64,000 bases of DNA, from contig NZ_JABMKX010000003.1 of assembly GCF_013204885.1 (NCBI RefSeq), forward strand, positions 310,001 through 374,000. The letters run 5' to 3'. The position numbers and the translations under genes were made by a program. Shown here in pieces: positions 25,931-34,332 of this stretch. Under the pieces are notes generated by a model that saw only the letters and a program-made list of their open reading frames with translations, was not told the origin of the DNA and made no database searches. Each line of letters starts with the position of its first letter. Within the stretch, counting starts at the first letter, position 1. The stretch is from Paenibacillus tritici (GTDB taxonomy: Bacteria > Bacillota > Bacilli > Paenibacillales > Paenibacillaceae).

Positions 25931-27697
25931 TTAGTAGAGCGGGCCAAAGTTACGGCAGGCTCTGTAATCGGCACTCTCCAGATCCTCTGTGCCGAACAGC
26001 GACCAGACGCGCGGACGGAAAATACGCGATTCTTCCACATTATGCATACTGACCGGAATCCGCAGGATCGAGGCCAGCGTAATCAGATCCGCTCCGATAT
26101 GCCCGTAGCTGATTGCTCCGTGATTGGCGCCCCAATTATTCATTACATCATATACAGACTGGAAGGAGCCTTTGCCTGTCAGCTTGGGCGCGAACCAGGT
26201 CGTCGGCCAGGTCGGGTCCGTTCTCTGATCAAGCGTATCATGCACTTCTCCCGGCAGCTCCACAGTGAAGCCCTCCACCAGCTGGAGGACAGGTCCCAGG
26301 CCCTTGACCAGATTCAGCCGGGCCATCGTAACCGGCATTCCGCCTTTGGTCAGATAGTCTGTGGAGAAGCCGCCTCCCCGGAAATATTCCTGCGAAGCCG
26401 GGCGGAACTGGGTCTGCGCGAGACAGGCAGCCGCTTCTTCATCCGTGATGTCCCAGAACGGCTTGATGGCCGGTTTGCCGTCCATGCTCTGCTCTCCGGT
26501 GCCGTCCAGCGCCGCCGAGCCGGAGTTGATCAGATGCAGCAGACCGCCTGCCGCTGCTCCCTCCAGCTCATAGCCGGTCACGCGCTTGACGGCCGCCGGA
26601 CTCCAGAACGTACGCACATCGGCAAAAATCTGCGCCGTGTTCGTCAGCAGATAATTGAACAGCATCGTTACCCCGTTCAGGCTGTCATTCTCGGTAGCGA
26701 CAATATAAGGCGCCCGTCTGCCGTTCCAGTCGAACGAGGAGTTCAGGATCGTCTCCATGAAATCACCGTTCGGGAAGTGGTCTGTCCATTGACGCTGGCC
26801 CTGGAAGCCGCCCAGCAGGGCATTGTGCCCGTTCGCTTCTTCCTCGAAGCCGAGCTTCGCAAGCTCCGGGTTGCCGATCATCAGATCGCGGGCAATCAGC
26901 GCCATTTTGACACAGGTCTCCCATTGTTCTTCCTTGATCTCTTCGCTGAGCTGCAGATGCGGCGGGTTATTGTCCGCTCCCACACGGCAGTTGTCCTTCA
27001 CCCAGGCCAGCGCCCGCGTGAATTCCTCAGGATCATAGATCCCTTCCTCAAATCTCCGTACATATTCAGACATATCAATATACTCATTGCGCATGCCAAG
27101 ATACTCCTGGAAAAACTGCTCGTTCACGATGGAACCGGCGATTCCCATGGACACGGAGCCCATCGACAGATACGACTTGCCTTTCATCAGGGCGGCCGCC
27201 AGCGCAGATCTTGCGAATTGCAGCAGCTTCACCTGCACATCAGCCGGGATCTCCTCGCTGCTGGATTCCTGGACATCCTCCCCGTAGATCCCGAAGGCGG
27301 GAATGCCTTTTTGCGCATAAGCAGACAGGACAGCCGCCAGATACACCGCTCCAGGGCGCTCTGTTCCGTTGAATCCCCATACCGCATGCGGGATCGAAGC
27401 ATCCATGTCCATCGTCTCTGAACCATAACACCAGCACGGAGTCACGGTAATGGATACGCCTACTCCCGCACCCGCGAACTTCTGCGCCGCCGCCGCCGCT
27501 TCCTTCACGCCGCCAATCGTAGAATCGGCAATAATACATTCCACCTGAGAACCGTCCGGATAATACAAATGCTCCTGCAAAAATGCTGCCACGCGCTGCG
27601 CCATGCCCATCGTCTGGGCCTCCAGCGATTCACGTACCCCGCGTCTTCTGCCGTCAATCGTAGGCCGGATACCAATCTTCGGATAATGTGCTGTCAC
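25931..27697 (-). CDS. fucI: L-fucose isomerase
   Basis: FucI converts L-fucose to L-fuculose and also D-arabinose to D-ribulose, using Mn2+. The 588-residue protein compares well with E. coli FucI (591). Visible landmarks are [20 protein letters not shown] at the N-terminus, [20 protein letters not shown], and [27 protein letters not shown] near the C-terminus. The start is GTG at 27695-27697, because GGGGAGG lies 7 bases upstream; the ATG farther up would sit before the ribosome binding site. It is the first gene of the fuc operon. Confidence 0.94.
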   Translation of the reverse strand: MTAHYPKIGIRPTIDGRRRGVRESLEAQTMGMAQRVAAFLQEHLYYPDGSQVECIIADSTIGGVKEAAAAAQKFAGAGVGVSITVTPCWCYGSETMDMDASIPHAVWGFNGTERPGAVYLAAVLSAYAQKGIPAFGIYGEDVQESSSEEIPADVQVKLLQFARSALAAALMKGKSYLSMGSVSMGIAGSIVNEQFFQEYLGMRNEYIDMSEYVRRFEEGIYDPEEFTRALAWVKDNCRVGADNNPPHLQLSEEIKEEQWETCVKMALIARDLMIGNPELAKLGFEEEANGHNALLGGFQGQRQWTDHFPNGDFMETILNSSFDWNGRRAPYIVATENDSLNGVTMLFNYLLTNTAQIFADVRTFWSPAAVKRVTGYELEGAAAGGLLHLINSGSAALDGTGEQSMDGKPAIKPFWDITDEEAAACLAQTQFRPASQEYFRGGGFSTDYLTKGGMPVTMARLNLVKGLGPVLQLVEGFTVELPGEVHDTLDQRTDPTWPTTWFAPKLTGKGSFQSVYDVMNNWGANHGAISYGHIGADLITLASILRIPVSMHNVEESRIFRPRVWSLFGTEDLESADYRACRNFGPLY

Positions 27698-27766
27698 TGC
27701 TGTTCCTCCCCGTGAATGAATAGATGATTGGATAAAATAATTACATTGGAGCTGCACACTCCGATT

Positions 27767-27780
27767 AGTAAGCGCTATCA
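27767..27780. promoter_or_regulatory. Catabolite-response-like site of the fuc operon
   Basis: AGTAAGCGCTATCA matches the cre consensus TGWAANCGNTNWCA except at the first base. It lies downstream of the fuc promoter and so could act as a roadblock for CcpA. Confidence 0.5.
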
Positions 27781-27843
27781 AATACAGCCTGCTGCTGTCT
27801 GCATACTATGGCTATTGCCCGCCGACTAATCTCTTTCTTCTCC

Positions 27844-27872
27844 ATCATAGATTTCCAGACCCTTAAAGTCAA
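27844..27872 (-). promoter_or_regulatory. Promoter of the fuc operon
   Basis: On the minus strand TTGACT (27872-27867) and TATGAT (27849-27844) are separated by exactly 17 bases, about 150 bases before fucI. Confidence 0.55.
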
Positions 27873-28035
27873 CACTATTCCACACTTTAATTTGATATTT
27901 ATGTGGTTTTGTGTGATATAATCTGAATATATTGTGGTATTGTTCCTGTTTGAATGGTTTATGTTTTGTGGCGGGTTGTAGTACACTAGTAGTTATATAA
28001 GAAGCACTAAAGAAATAAACAAAAAGCAAAAGAAG

Positions 28036-28235
28036 CGGAGGGGAAATTTGGAACTGTAGGAGCGGTAGCGACCGCCTGAAAGCTTTCCGTAGGAAAGCTA
28101 GCATCGTAAGCATCAGCAGTCCCCCGATTTCATCCGCGAAGAGCGGTTTAAATCAAGAAATCTGGGGGCGGGCAGCGGCCGGAAGTCCAAATGTTCACCG
28201 CAGTGACGATGAAGCTTCAAGTTCAATACTTAAGT
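28036..28235 (+). other. Candidate structured RNA or long intergenic repeat
   Basis: This 200-base GC-rich block stands out from its AT-rich flanks. It holds a chain of hairpins: GCGGT-AGCG-ACCGC (28062-28075), AGCTTTCC-GTA-GGAAAGCT (28081-28099), a long stem with CCCCC (28121-28125) against GGGGG (28164-28168) and GATTTC (28126-28131) against GAAATC (28157-28162) enclosing CCGC/GCGG, and TCAC-CGCA-GTGA (28195-28206). No coding frame with a ribosome binding site is present. I recognise no known RNA class. It lies upstream of the DeoR gene, in its transcript or as a separate unit. Confidence 0.45.
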
Positions 28236-28286
28236 GCGTCTTATATACTAAGCAATAGAACTATGTAACTAAGGGTGGGCAACGAT

Positions 28287-29060
28287 ATGAAGGCTTTTGA
28301 ACGGCGGGATCTGGTCATTAACGAACTCTACAGGCACAAAAAAGTCCACGTAGCGGACCTCGCACAGAAATTCAAGGTGTCGGAGGAGACGATCCGGCGC
28401 GATCTCGACCGGCTGGATAAAGAGGGCATTGCCAAGAAGAATTACGGCGGGGCTATTCTGAACGCCCATACCAACGAGGACCCCTCCTACTCTCACAGGC
28501 ATCAGGTCAACCTTGAGGCGAAGCGGCGCATTGCCGCATGTCTGCTGGAGCTGATCAATGACGGTGACAGTGTGATGACGGACACCAGCACGACGGCTTT
28601 TGAAGGCTTGCGGAGAATCGTAGAGGACAAAAAAAATCTGACCATCATCACCAATTCCCTGGCGGTATTGTCAGAGTTCCAGCATTCCGGGCAGAAGCTT
28701 ATCTCCACGGGGGGTATATTGGGGCCGGAGACCAGCTCTTTCGTAGGTCCGACGGCTTCACAGACCATTCTGAAATATAATGTGGATGTGGCGATCTTCA
28801 GCTGCAAGGCGCTCTCCATGACCGGCGGACTCTGCGATTCCAACGAAGCGGAGACCGAGCTTAAGGTACTAATGCAGCAGCAGGCGAGCAAAGTTGTACT
28901 TCTGGCGGACCATTCCAAATTCGACCGGATCGCCTTCATCCGGCTGTTCAGCTTCGACAAGGTTGATTATATCGTCACCGATCAGCAGCCGTCCGGGGAA
29001 TGGATTGAGTTCCTCAGCAAATATCAGGTTTCTCTGCTCTATCCTGCTGTACAGGGTTGA
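28287..29060 (+). CDS. DeoR-family regulator, probably of the fuc operon
   Basis: The 257-residue repressor has the DeoR helix-turn-helix (HVADLAQKFKVSEETIRRDLDRLDKEG, about 20-46) and the sugar-phosphate sensor domain (DGDSVMTDTSTTAFEGL, TNSLAVLSEF, GGILGPETSSFVGP, ADHSKFDR). It is divergent from fucI across a 590-base regulatory gap, the usual arrangement for a local regulator. The ATG at 28287 follows AAGGG at a usable distance; an earlier GTG overlaps the site. The inducer is probably a fuculose phosphate (inferred). Confidence 0.87.
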   Translation: MKAFERRDLVINELYRHKKVHVADLAQKFKVSEETIRRDLDRLDKEGIAKKNYGGAILNAHTNEDPSYSHRHQVNLEAKRRIAACLLELINDGDSVMTDTSTTAFEGLRRIVEDKKNLTIITNSLAVLSEFQHSGQKLISTGGILGPETSSFVGPTASQTILKYNVDVAIFSCKALSMTGGLCDSNEAETELKVLMQQQASKVVLLADHSKFDRIAFIRLFSFDKVDYIVTDQQPSGEWIEFLSKYQVSLLYPAVQG

Positions 29061-29064
29061 AGAC

Positions 29065-29904
29065 TTAACGGTTGTTCTGGAAAGCCTGAGCCGAAACATA
29101 GACAAACCTTTCCGCTCTAGCCATCATATGGAACTTCTGCTCCGGGAAATGGCGGTACAGGTGATCCACGAAATATCCCGGATTCTCCGCATTGCCGGCG
29201 AACAGGTCATAATGCAGCGGGATGACCGTCTCAAAACCGGAGGTCGCCGCGAACTCCGCCGCCTCCCGGTAATTCATATTGCCGACAATATTGCGGCTGC
29301 CCCGGTAATAGTCGCGTCCGTTAATCGGCAGCAGCGCCAGGTCAATCTTCCGGCTGCCGACCTCTTCAATCAGCTCAGGGAACAGAACTGTATCCCCGGC
29401 GTGATACAGTGTGACTCCGTTCAGCTCCAGGATATAGCCGACGTACTTGGGATGGCCCTGCTCATCGCGCTCCAGCTCCTCATGAGCCGCTGCAACCGGA
29501 AAGACCTTCAGACCATGGGCAGGTTCTGCTGCATCGGCAGGCACAGCAGCGGTAAGCCGCTCCTGCGGAATGCCCAGCTCCTGCAGACGCTCCAGGCAGA
29601 CTGCCGGAGCCATGAACTTCGCCCCCGGATTCAGCCCGGCAAGCACAGGCAATGCCTCTTCATCCAGATGATCCGAATGGTCATGGGTAATCAGACAGAC
29701 GTCCATATTCGTAATCTCCCCGGGTCCAATCGGCGGCGGGAATGTCCGGTCCGGGTTCGGTGATACATAAGGATCAATATACACCGTCACCTCCGCTCCC
29801 TTGATAATGACACTGGCTTGTCCCAGAAACCAGACGGCCACACAGCCATAGGGCACCCCGGTGGCCCGGATCTCTTCGATTAGTTCTCTTCCTGCTAAAG
29901 TCAT
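29065..29904 (-). CDS. Metallo-beta-lactamase-fold hydrolase, UlaG-like
   Basis: The 279-residue protein has the metal-binding THDHSDHLD motif (about residues 73-81), PVAAAHEE, YHAGDTVLF and IPLHYDLF, in the order seen in UlaG-type L-ascorbate-6-phosphate lactonases. A sugar-lactone substrate is plausible, but there are no ascorbate genes nearby. Its stop codon is 4 bases from the stop of the convergent DeoR gene. A cre-like word (TGGAAGCGCTTGTCCA, 29975-29990) lies about 70 bases upstream, imperfect at the right end. Confidence 0.8.
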   Translation of the reverse strand: MTLAGRELIEEIRATGVPYGCVAVWFLGQASVIIKGAEVTVYIDPYVSPNPDRTFPPPIGPGEITNMDVCLITHDHSDHLDEEALPVLAGLNPGAKFMAPAVCLERLQELGIPQERLTAAVPADAAEPAHGLKVFPVAAAHEELERDEQGHPKYVGYILELNGVTLYHAGDTVLFPELIEEVGSRKIDLALLPINGRDYYRGSRNIVGNMNYREAAEFAATSGFETVIPLHYDLFAGNAENPGYFVDHLYRHFPEQKFHMMARAERFVYVSAQAFQNNR

Positions 29905-30081
29905 AACTCTATACTCCCTTCCTCTCGGTCAAATTCCAGATTGTTATATTAGTGTATACCCGGCTGAAGCCAAATGGAAGCGCTTGTCCAAATCCCTGCT
30001 TGTTACCGGTGCCAAATGATGGGTACAATTATTAGATAATGTACTTCAACATAAGGAACAGGTAAAGGACAGGTGAAATGA

Positions 30082-32019
30082 ATGCAGAATTACGGATTCG
30101 CCAGAGTCGCTGCCGCTTCCCCGGAGCTACGGGTGGCCGACTGCGTATTCAATGCAGACCAGATTATTGAAGTTATTCATTCAGCCCGAACTCAGGAGGT
30201 GGAGTACCTGGTACTCCCTGAGCTGTGCATCACCGGCTACAGCTGTGCGGATCTGTTCCTGCAGCCTACATTGCTGGACGCTGCACTTGAAGCTCTGCTC
30301 CGGATCACTGCCGCAACGGCAGAGCATCGGGTGATCGTCATTGCCGGTCTGCCGGTCTCCATTAAGAGCAGGCTGTTCAACTGTGCGGCTGTCCTCCAGC
30401 AAGGCCGGATTCTCGGGCTGGTTGTGAAGACCTGCATTCCCGGGTATAGCGAATTCTACGAGCCGCGCTGGTTCGCCGGTGCCGAGGAGCTGGAAGTGTC
30501 CGAGCTGCGGATCGGCGGTGCTGTAGTGCCGGTAGGCAATGACCTGATTTTTGCCTGTGAGAGTAACGGTAATCTCTCCTTCGGCGTTGAGATCTGCGAG
30601 GATCTCTGGGTGCCGGTTCCGCCAAGCAGCCTTCTCGCCCAGGCCGGGGCCACGCTGCTGTTCAACCCGTCTGCCAGCAATGAGCTGGTCGGCAAGGCTG
30701 ATTACCGCCGCCAGCTGGTGGGCAGCCAATCCGCTTCCTGTGTGGCCGGGTATGTCTATGCAAGCTGCAATACCGGCGAATCAACAACGGATGTGGTCTT
30801 CGGCGGACATTCGCTGATCGCAGAGAACGGCCAGCTCTTGGCCGAATCAGAACGCTTCACCCATGAGAGCCGGATGATTACCGCTGACATCGACCTGCCC
30901 CGGCTGCAATATTCCCGCACCGTGATGGGAACGTTCCGTGCCGGCAAGGGCGGCCGCAACTACCGCGAGCTGCTCTACGCTTCGCCGGTCAGCGGGAAGA
31001 GCCGCCGGGAGCTGAAGCGGCCCGTAGGCGTCAATCCGTTCGTACCGGGCAATCCGCTCCAGCGGGACGAACGCTGCCGGGAGATCCTCTCGATTCAGAC
31101 CTCCGGCCTGATGAAGCGTATCCGCCACATCGGCACCAAGCAGGCCGTGATCGGCATCTCGGGCGGCCTCGACTCGACGCTTGCGCTGCTGGTTGCCGTG
31201 CGGGCGATGGAGCTGCTCGGGCGTCCGGCCAGCGATGTGCTTGCCGTCACGATGCCCGGCTTCGGCACAACAAGCCGGACCTACGACAATGCTGTCGGCT
31301 TAATCAAGGCACTCGGCGCCTCGCTTAAGGTCGTTGACATCAAAGCCGCCTGCCTCCAGCATTTCGAGGACATCGGCCATGACAAAGATGTGCATGACCT
31401 GACGTACGAGAATGTGCAAGCCCGCGAGCGCACACAGATTCTGATGGATCTGGCCAACAAGAACGGCGGCATTGTCATCGGCACGGGCGACTTGTCCGAG
31501 CTGGCGCTGGGCTGGTGCACCTATAACGGGGACCATATGTCCATGTACAGCGTCAATTCGGGTATTCCGAAGACACTGATCCAGTATGTCGTCGCCTGGT
31601 ATGCGGATCACGAAGCGGATGAGACAGCGGGCAAGTTCCTCTACAGCATCATCGAGACCGGGATCAGCCCGGAGCTGCTGCCGCCTTCGGCCACCGGAGA
31701 GATCGTCCAGCTTACCGAGAATATTCTGGGACCTTACATTGTGCATGATTTCTTCTTGTATTATATGCTGCGTACAGGCGCTTCCCCCGGCAAAATGCTC
31801 TATCTCGCCGAGCACGCCTTCGGCGGAGCTTATCCCAGAGAGCAGCTGACCGCCTGGCTGAAGGTGTTCGTCACACGCTTCTTCACCCAGCAGTTCAAGC
31901 GCTCCTGCCTGCCGGACGGGCCGAAGGTCGGTACGGTCAGCCTCTCGCCGCGCGGCGACTGGCGGATGCCGAGCGACGCTTCCGCCGCGCTCTGGCTGCG
32001 GGAGATTGAGGAGCTGTAG
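30082..32019 (+). CDS. nadE: Glutamine-dependent NAD+ synthetase
   Basis: NadE amidates nicotinic acid adenine dinucleotide to NAD+ using glutamine nitrogen. The 645 residues form a nitrilase-type amidase domain (about 1-290; catalytic Glu in [11 protein letters not shown], Lys in VVKTCIPGY, Cys in [10 protein letters not shown]). A synthetase domain follows (about 320-645; ATP-binding [36 protein letters not shown]). This long two-domain form matches the mycobacterial type, not the short ammonia-only NadE of Bacillus. AGGTG lies upstream of the ATG. Confidence 0.96.
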   Translation: MQNYGFARVAAASPELRVADCVFNADQIIEVIHSARTQEVEYLVLPELCITGYSCADLFLQPTLLDAALEALLRITAATAEHRVIVIAGLPVSIKSRLFNCAAVLQQGRILGLVVKTCIPGYSEFYEPRWFAGAEELEVSELRIGGAVVPVGNDLIFACESNGNLSFGVEICEDLWVPVPPSSLLAQAGATLLFNPSASNELVGKADYRRQLVGSQSASCVAGYVYASCNTGESTTDVVFGGHSLIAENGQLLAESERFTHESRMITADIDLPRLQYSRTVMGTFRAGKGGRNYRELLYASPVSGKSRRELKRPVGVNPFVPGNPLQRDERCREILSIQTSGLMKRIRHIGTKQAVIGISGGLDSTLALLVAVRAMELLGRPASDVLAVTMPGFGTTSRTYDNAVGLIKALGASLKVVDIKAACLQHFEDIGHDKDVHDLTYENVQARERTQILMDLANKNGGIVIGTGDLSELALGWCTYNGDHMSMYSVNSGIPKTLIQYVVAWYADHEADETAGKFLYSIIETGISPELLPPSATGEIVQLTENILGPYIVHDFFLYYMLRTGASPGKMLYLAEHAFGGAYPREQLTAWLKVFVTRFFTQQFKRSCLPDGPKVGTVSLSPRGDWRMPSDASAALWLREIEEL

Positions 32020-32041
32020 CCTGTAACATAAGACAAACGCA

Positions 32042-32091
32042 AAGAGGCGTCCCCGGTCATCATAGGATGAGGGGGACGCCTCTTGCTTTTT
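32042..32091 (+). terminator. Terminator after nadE
   Basis: AAGAGGCGTCCCC (32042-32054) pairs with GGGGACGCCTCTT (32072-32084), followed by GCTTTTTG. Confidence 0.85.
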
Positions 32092-32110
32092 GCTCCATTG
32101 CCAGCTTCAA

Positions 32111-32539
32111 TTATTCATACACATTATCAAGAATCAGTACTTCATCACTGCCGAACGGGGTCTGAATCGTTACGGTATCCCCCGGACATGCCAGCAGCAG
32201 CCCTCTGCCCATGGGCGACCAGATGGAGATACAGAATTCATCCAGCTCGGCTTCACCGGGGATTACGATCCGGTACGTCTCCGTCAGCGTCTCCTGACCA
32301 ATCCGCAGCGACACGCGGGACCCGACCAGAACTATGGAACGTTCAAGCGCTTCGCCGTCACCGGACAGAATCCGCTCCACCGTCTCCTGATAATTCTTGA
32401 TTATGGCCTGAACCTCGGCCCGCTCAGCCGGTGATTCCCACTTGCCTCTGTCCAGAATAGAGAATTTATGCTCATCAAGATAGACCAGCTGCTGTACTAG
32501 CTCTTCGCGCAAAGAAACCGTTCCGAGACTATGGCTCAT
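32111..32539 (-). CDS. GreA/GreB-family protein
   Basis: The 142-residue protein has a short helical N-terminal part (about 1-62) and the FKBP-like C-terminal domain of Gre factors (VLVGSRVSLRIGQETLTETYRIV, ISIWSPMGRGLLLACPGDTVTIQTP). Gre factors rescue backtracked RNA polymerase. The acidic DLSENAEY-like tip motif of GreA is not present; the matching place reads SPAERAEVQAI. It may therefore bind polymerase without stimulating cleavage (inferred). The ATG at 32539 is preferred; an in-frame GTG lies four codons upstream. Confidence 0.8.
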   Translation of the reverse strand: MSHSLGTVSLREELVQQLVYLDEHKFSILDRGKWESPAERAEVQAIIKNYQETVERILSGDGEALERSIVLVGSRVSLRIGQETLTETYRIVIPGEAELDEFCISIWSPMGRGLLLACPGDTVTIQTPFGSDEVLILDNVYE

Positions 32540-32623
32540 AGTAGATTTCACCCACTTTCTTCATCAGGTCATGCTCGAAAATACGCTTGTTCAACCTCAT
32601 AGCCCTCAGTCCTCCCGAATAGT

Positions 32624-32650
32624 AAAATAGATCCCGCGTGGGGATCTATT
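32624..32650 (-). terminator. Terminator of the methyltransferase gene
   Basis: AATAGATCCC (32626-32635) pairs exactly with GGGATCTATT (32641-32650); TTTTAC follows on the minus strand. Confidence 0.65.
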
Positions 32651-32720
32651 CTCTATGATAGCATCTTTCTATGGAAAGACAATCTCATGTATTTATACTC
32701 CTGTAATGTCCCTTATAATG

Positions 32721-33623
32721 TCACAACTTCGCTGCTGCCCTGCTGTACATATTCAGGTCCTGCAGCTTGATCAGCACCTTGCCGAACCGTCCGCCTTGGC
32801 GGATAACCACTTGTTGCCCCGGATACGCTGTATGCAAATAGTCCGTCACTGCCTTGCGGACAGACTCTGTCCCGTCCAGCTGATGCAGCGGCAGCAGCTC
32901 CATGACTTCATCAACAGCCGCCTCCAGCGGCAGCTCCTTGCTTTTCGTTTCCCGGGTCACAATAGATTCATAGCTGTAGCCCTTCAAATATAACAGCTGA
33001 AGCAGATAAGCCATGTCCGAAGACTCCATATGAGCTTCTTGTCCGGTCAGCAGTTGCAGCACTTCATTCTTCAGGCTATGCTCCTGAACACCCGCCGATG
33101 TACTGATATAACAGTATTGCCGGGCACAGCTAATCACCTTCTCCGTGCTCTCCCAGTCGAATACGGCCGGACACATGGATACAAACACCAGATCGAAGGC
33201 GTTCAGCCAGCCCCGGGCGGCAATGTCGATATGCTCAAACGCTTCACGCACCAGCTCCACCTGCCCGGGAGCCGCTCCGGCAGTGTTCTTCAGAAACAGC
33301 TCGGATAATGGAACGTTAGGCTCTACCGCTGTAACCTTGGCCCCCCGCTTGATAAAAGGGACGGTGAAGCCGCCCGAAGCCGCACCCACATCCAGTACGC
33401 TTAAGCCTTTGAAGTCCACGCCCTGCCCTTCCATCCAGCTGATAATCCGTTCGCTTCTGTCCCTCCCGGCGCTGCTGAATACCTCCTCGTTAAAAACCTC
33501 TGCCTTATGATCGAAGCTCTTGTGCGGGTCCATGCCCATCTTCTTGAACCTGTTGGCCATTGCCTTGGGATCTTCCTGCCAGGCCTTCTCCCAGACTTTA
33601 GCATCGAATAAATAGTTGTTCAT
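32721..33623 (-). CDS. Class I SAM-dependent methyltransferase
   Basis: The 300-residue protein has a helical N-terminal segment (about 1-70) and a Rossmann methyltransferase core. The SAM-binding motif is LSVLDVGAASGGFTVPFIKRGAKVTAVEPN (about 75-104), followed by FDLVFVSMCPAVFDWE, a motif IV-like block. The substrate is unknown. The start has consecutive GTG and ATG codons after AGGAGAGG; the ATG at 33623 is used here. Confidence 0.82.
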   Translation of the reverse strand: MNNYLFDAKVWEKAWQEDPKAMANRFKKMGMDPHKSFDHKAEVFNEEVFSSAGRDRSERIISWMEGQGVDFKGLSVLDVGAASGGFTVPFIKRGAKVTAVEPNVPLSELFLKNTAGAAPGQVELVREAFEHIDIAARGWLNAFDLVFVSMCPAVFDWESTEKVISCARQYCYISTSAGVQEHSLKNEVLQLLTGQEAHMESSDMAYLLQLLYLKGYSYESIVTRETKSKELPLEAAVDEVMELLPLHQLDGTESVRKAVTDYLHTAYPGQQVVIRQGGRFGKVLIKLQDLNMYSRAAAKL

Positions 33624-33687
33624 CACTACTTCATCCTCTCCTGATGTTTTTATACAGACTTAACAGACTTTGAATATCTATGAAACC

Positions 33688-33747
33688 CGCCAAGTAAAAA
33701 CGGCTATACCGCCCTTTAGGGACGGTATCCGTTTCAACGGGGAATAG
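33688..33747. repeat. Interspersed hairpin element, copy B
   Basis: CGCCAAG is followed by AAACGG, CTAT, ACCGCCC, TTTA, GGGACGGT, AT and CCGTTT, then CAACGGGGAATAG. The nested stems AAACGG/CCGTTT and ACCGCCC/GGGACGGT are kept although the bases differ from copy A (22873). Confidence 0.7.
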
Positions 33748-33781
33748 CTGTAAAAAACAGCAGACAGCCTAACGCCAGAGC

Positions 33782-34183
33782 TTAATGCCAGGACCTCATT
33801 TTCTCGGCAAGCTCGGACATCATCTTGCCCCTCAAATAATCTTCCATCTGCCCTTCAGCCTTAACCATCTCCTGCTGAATCAGACACTCACTGGGATGGT
33901 CCAGAGTGCAGTCGAACAGCGAAGCGGTGCCTTCAATGGCATGGATAATGTCCAGGAAAGAGATCTCTTCCTGCTTGCGCCGCAGACGGTATCCGCCATT
34001 CGCCCCGGATGCAGACTCGATCAGCCCGGCCTTCACCAGCTTGGTCAGAATCTTGGACAAATACGTAGGCGATACGTTCTGCCGCTCGGCAAGCTGCTGC
34101 ACCCCTACCGGCTTATCGGGAGTATGTGCCACCAGGAACAGCATCGTGTGCAGCGCGTAGTTCGTTGCCTTGGAGTATTTCAT
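33782..34183 (-). CDS. Rrf2-family transcriptional regulator
   Basis: The 133-residue protein has the Rrf2 winged helix (YSKATNYALHTMLFLVAH, VGVQQLAERQNVSPTYLSKILTKLVKAGLIESASGANGGYRL) and the dimerisation helix. Only two Cys residues occur in the sensor loop (FDCTLDHPSECL), so the three-Cys iron-sulfur cluster of IscR/NsrR is not complete. It is closer to YwnA/CymR-like members. The ATG at 34183 follows AAGGTGG. Confidence 0.88.
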   Translation of the reverse strand: MKYSKATNYALHTMLFLVAHTPDKPVGVQQLAERQNVSPTYLSKILTKLVKAGLIESASGANGGYRLRRKQEEISFLDIIHAIEGTASLFDCTLDHPSECLIQQEMVKAEGQMEDYLRGKMMSELAEKMRSWH

Positions 34184-34286
34184 GTCTTGTTCCACCTTAC
34201 ATATGGACTTTGGTTCAATCACAGACTTTATTTATCTATAATATATTTTATACTGCACAATTGCAAGTGTGGGGACCTTATATTTA

Positions 34287-34325
34287 CAAAAAAAACAGAG
34301 TCCCGTCATTTCTCAGGAACTCTGT
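34287..34325 (-). terminator. Terminator of the alpha-L-rhamnosidase gene
   Basis: ACAGAGT (34295-34301) pairs with ACTCTGT (34319-34325); eight T residues follow on the minus strand. Confidence 0.85.
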
Positions 34326-34332
34326 ACTCCGC

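Noticed and set aside
26042..27421. 459-codon antisense frame opposite fucI
   Set aside because: It is a shadow frame; fucI on the other strand has full family similarity over the same bases.
29975..29990. cre site before the UlaG-like gene
   Set aside because: The left half fits, but the terminal CA is displaced by two bases; too weak to list as a feature.
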